A DNA stretch of 64,000 bases from Argopecten irradians (taxonomy: Eukaryota; Mollusca; Bivalvia; Pectinida; Pectinidae): the NCBI RefSeq assembly GCF_041381155.1, contig NC_091135.1, positions 65,313,067-65,377,066 on the forward strand, written 5' to 3'. Below, piece by piece: positions 62,314 through 64,000 of this stretch. The position numbers and the translations under genes were made by a program. Every line of letters begins with the position of its first letter. Position 1 is the stretch's first letter. The notes beneath the pieces were generated by a model, which saw nothing but the letters and a program-made list of their open reading frames with translations, made no database searches and was not told the origin of the DNA.

Positions 62314-62895
62314 ATGTGGAAAATCATGCAGGAGAATTTGGAGGATCTTACTAGCCCCAATCTATGGCGCTCCGTGGCTGCCGAGTTGGTGGGAACTATG
62401 TTCCTGGTGTTTTTCGGGTGTGGCGCTGCCCTACCCCAGCAGGCCACAGGGGGTGTCTCGGGTACAGACATTTTAGCATTACCCCCTTCCACTGTACAGA
62501 TCTCCTTAACCTTCGGTTTAATAGTTGGAACAATGGTTTGGGCCATTGGTCACATTAGCGGGGGACATATCAACCCCGCTGTCACACTTGGAGCCCTTGT
62601 CACGCGAAGGGTCAGCATTGTACGTGGACTTATGTACATTGTGGCCCAAATCCTGGGGGCGATGGTAGGAGCCGGAATTCTTTACGGCCTCACCCCCATG
62701 TCCACTCAGGGATCACTTGGAGTAAACGCCCTAAAAGGCGAAGTCACAGATGCCCAGGGTTTCGGTGTGGAGCTTATGATTACATTCGTTTTGGTTTTCA
62801 CTGTATTAGCTTCCATTGACAGTGATAGGAACGATTTGAACGGATCAGCCCCCTTGACCATTGGTCTTGCAGTTGTAGCTGGACATTTGGTAGCC
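62314..62895 (+). CDS. Aquaporin (MIP family), first coding exon, 194 codons; gene continues beyond the window
   Basis: Encodes a membrane water channel of the MIP family, which forms plasma-membrane tetramers moving water down osmotic gradients. A short cytosolic N-terminus is followed by helix 1 (about residues 21-42, VAAELVGTMFLVFFGCGAAL). Helix 2 includes LTFGLIVGTMVWAIGH, the first NPA motif lies in SGGHINPAVTLG (residues 87-89), helix 3 is at about 101-126, helix 4 at about 152-168 and the start of helix 5 at 180-194. Phe68 and His191 align with AQP1 Phe56 and His180 of the aromatic/arginine filter, favouring a water-selective aquaporin over an aquaglyceroporin. The exon ends after GHLVA at a perfect donor GTAAGT (62,896), phase 0. 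The second NPA motif and helix 6 must be on downstream exons. ATG at 62,314 has A at -3. An alternative start is Met5. Confidence 0.95.
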
Positions 62896-64000
62896 GTAAG
62901 TGTTTTTTTCTCTCACATTTTTCACTTTTTTTATAAACACTATAACCTCTTGAAAACTGATGTTTCATTTTCATAATGCAACCTACAAATAGATGACATT
63001 TAATTTCATTGAATAACTGATTCTTTACTCGTTATTCTCAAAGCTCGTGGACGATGTAACGTAAACATTAGGTCAAAACAAGTTGGAATTAATTATCTTG
63101 ATTGGATTACATTAATAACGGTTTCTTTTATATGAATGAATTAATTGAATTACCAATGCAAATTTTGCGACGTTATGTCATTACGAAACCATAAAAACTA
63201 CATAACAACGAAATGAAAGTGAAAGTAATGATGAGACGGTAAAATGATAAGTTGTTAGTAGTCATACTTTACATATATATTAGGACAGAAAATATTAGTC
63301 AATATACGGAGTAACGTGGTATTATAATGACATACTTTCTTTATCATAAGTATAGTAACTCAATGTTAAGTTTCCATAACAGTGGTTAAGTATACAGTAA
63401 CTCTATATTAGCGCTATTTATGTCGATAATTTCTCCCTTCCAAACGTTAGACCCAGTCCTGTACAATACGAATTTTTCTTTGTTATTGGCGAACTTGTTT
63501 GATTTCACTCTCGTCATCTATTTATTATGATAATTTAATGATTTCTTGACATGCGTTTTGTCCGATACTCTCCCGCCAAACGACGCTATTGTCAATTCTC
63601 TCTTCATTGATGTTAAGAGGAGAACTTGGAAGCCAGAAGCCATGAGCGTGTAAATTAAAATGCCACACATTTAAACTGTGGCGGTTAGACTTAGGGCTAA
63701 GCGAGGACCCCGCGAGGTTAATTAACATAATTACAGATAACGCGCTCAGTGGACAATGGCTTCTGTGCAACTGCCAACATCCGTAGTTGCCACTAGATAT
63801 TTGTAACGCGCAATCTGATTGGCTGGTTTGGATTGTGAAAGCGCCACACCCCAGGACGCTAATATTTCTTCTGCTCTTCCGGCGTCCTATTCAAACTGAT
63901 GTTTACGATTTCATCCCCTTTCCCACCTCACAATAACACTCGGCCTTTGTATGGTATCTATTATTGTATTATACGATACCCAAATCACTTAAATCAAATT
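62896..64000 (+). other. Intron of the aquaporin gene (to window end)
   Basis: Starts with GTAAGT and a T-rich run. No acceptor followed by the expected NPARS-type coding sequence was found before 64,000, so the intron extends past the window. A GC-richer patch at 63,650-63,900 contains GATTGGCTGG (a CCAAT-type motif) and could be regulatory. That is inference. Confidence 0.75.

Overview
The window looks like nuclear chromosomal DNA of a metazoan, most probably a bivalve mollusc and perhaps a scallop. It is AT-rich, gene-poor and intron-bearing. It has polyadenylation signals, eukaryotic tRNA genes, an LTR retrotransposon and many dispersed short repeats of the kind common in bivalves. The species assignment is inference. 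Most of the long open frames here are by-products of tandem repeats whose unit length is not a multiple of three.

Layout. Positions 1-10,210 are a satellite of about 208 copies of a 49-bp unit. A second, unrelated satellite (52-bp unit with a 68-bp long form) fills 13,829-18,177. Two identical tRNA-Ala(UGC) genes lie on the minus strand at 19.3 and 21.9 kb, in a diverged local duplication. A compact LTR retrotransposon lies at 27,939-30,218 on the minus strand. It has near-identical 560-bp LTRs, a GTATT target duplication, a primer-binding site matching tRNA-Ala and a purine tract. It carries only a broken Gag-like frame (zinc knuckles then coiled coil) and no polymerase. From 32 to 49 kb there are a few weak candidate exons of unrecognised genes. 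A 1.1-kb mobile element is at 52.7-53.8 kb and nested minisatellites are at 58.8-59.7 kb. The one confidently recognised protein gene is an aquaporin (MIP family), whose 194-codon first coding exon is at 62,314-62,895. Its remaining exons lie beyond the window.

Main discovery. About 15 copies of one SINE-like retroposon family are scattered through the window. It is about 470-520 bp long, has a CAAA-rich 3' tail and shows 7-12 bp target duplications. Three different stretches of this same family have been expanded in place into tandem arrays. These are the 49-bp satellite (about 10 kb), a 51-bp minisatellite of about 26 copies (37.1-38.5 kb) and a 31-bp minisatellite of 6 copies (50.0-50.2 kb). 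The element flanks are still visible at the array edges. The window therefore appears to show satellite DNA being born from a short retroposon at three stages of growth. One copy also carries a nested 337-bp MITE at a TTAA target, and another has the inverted structure typical of twin priming.
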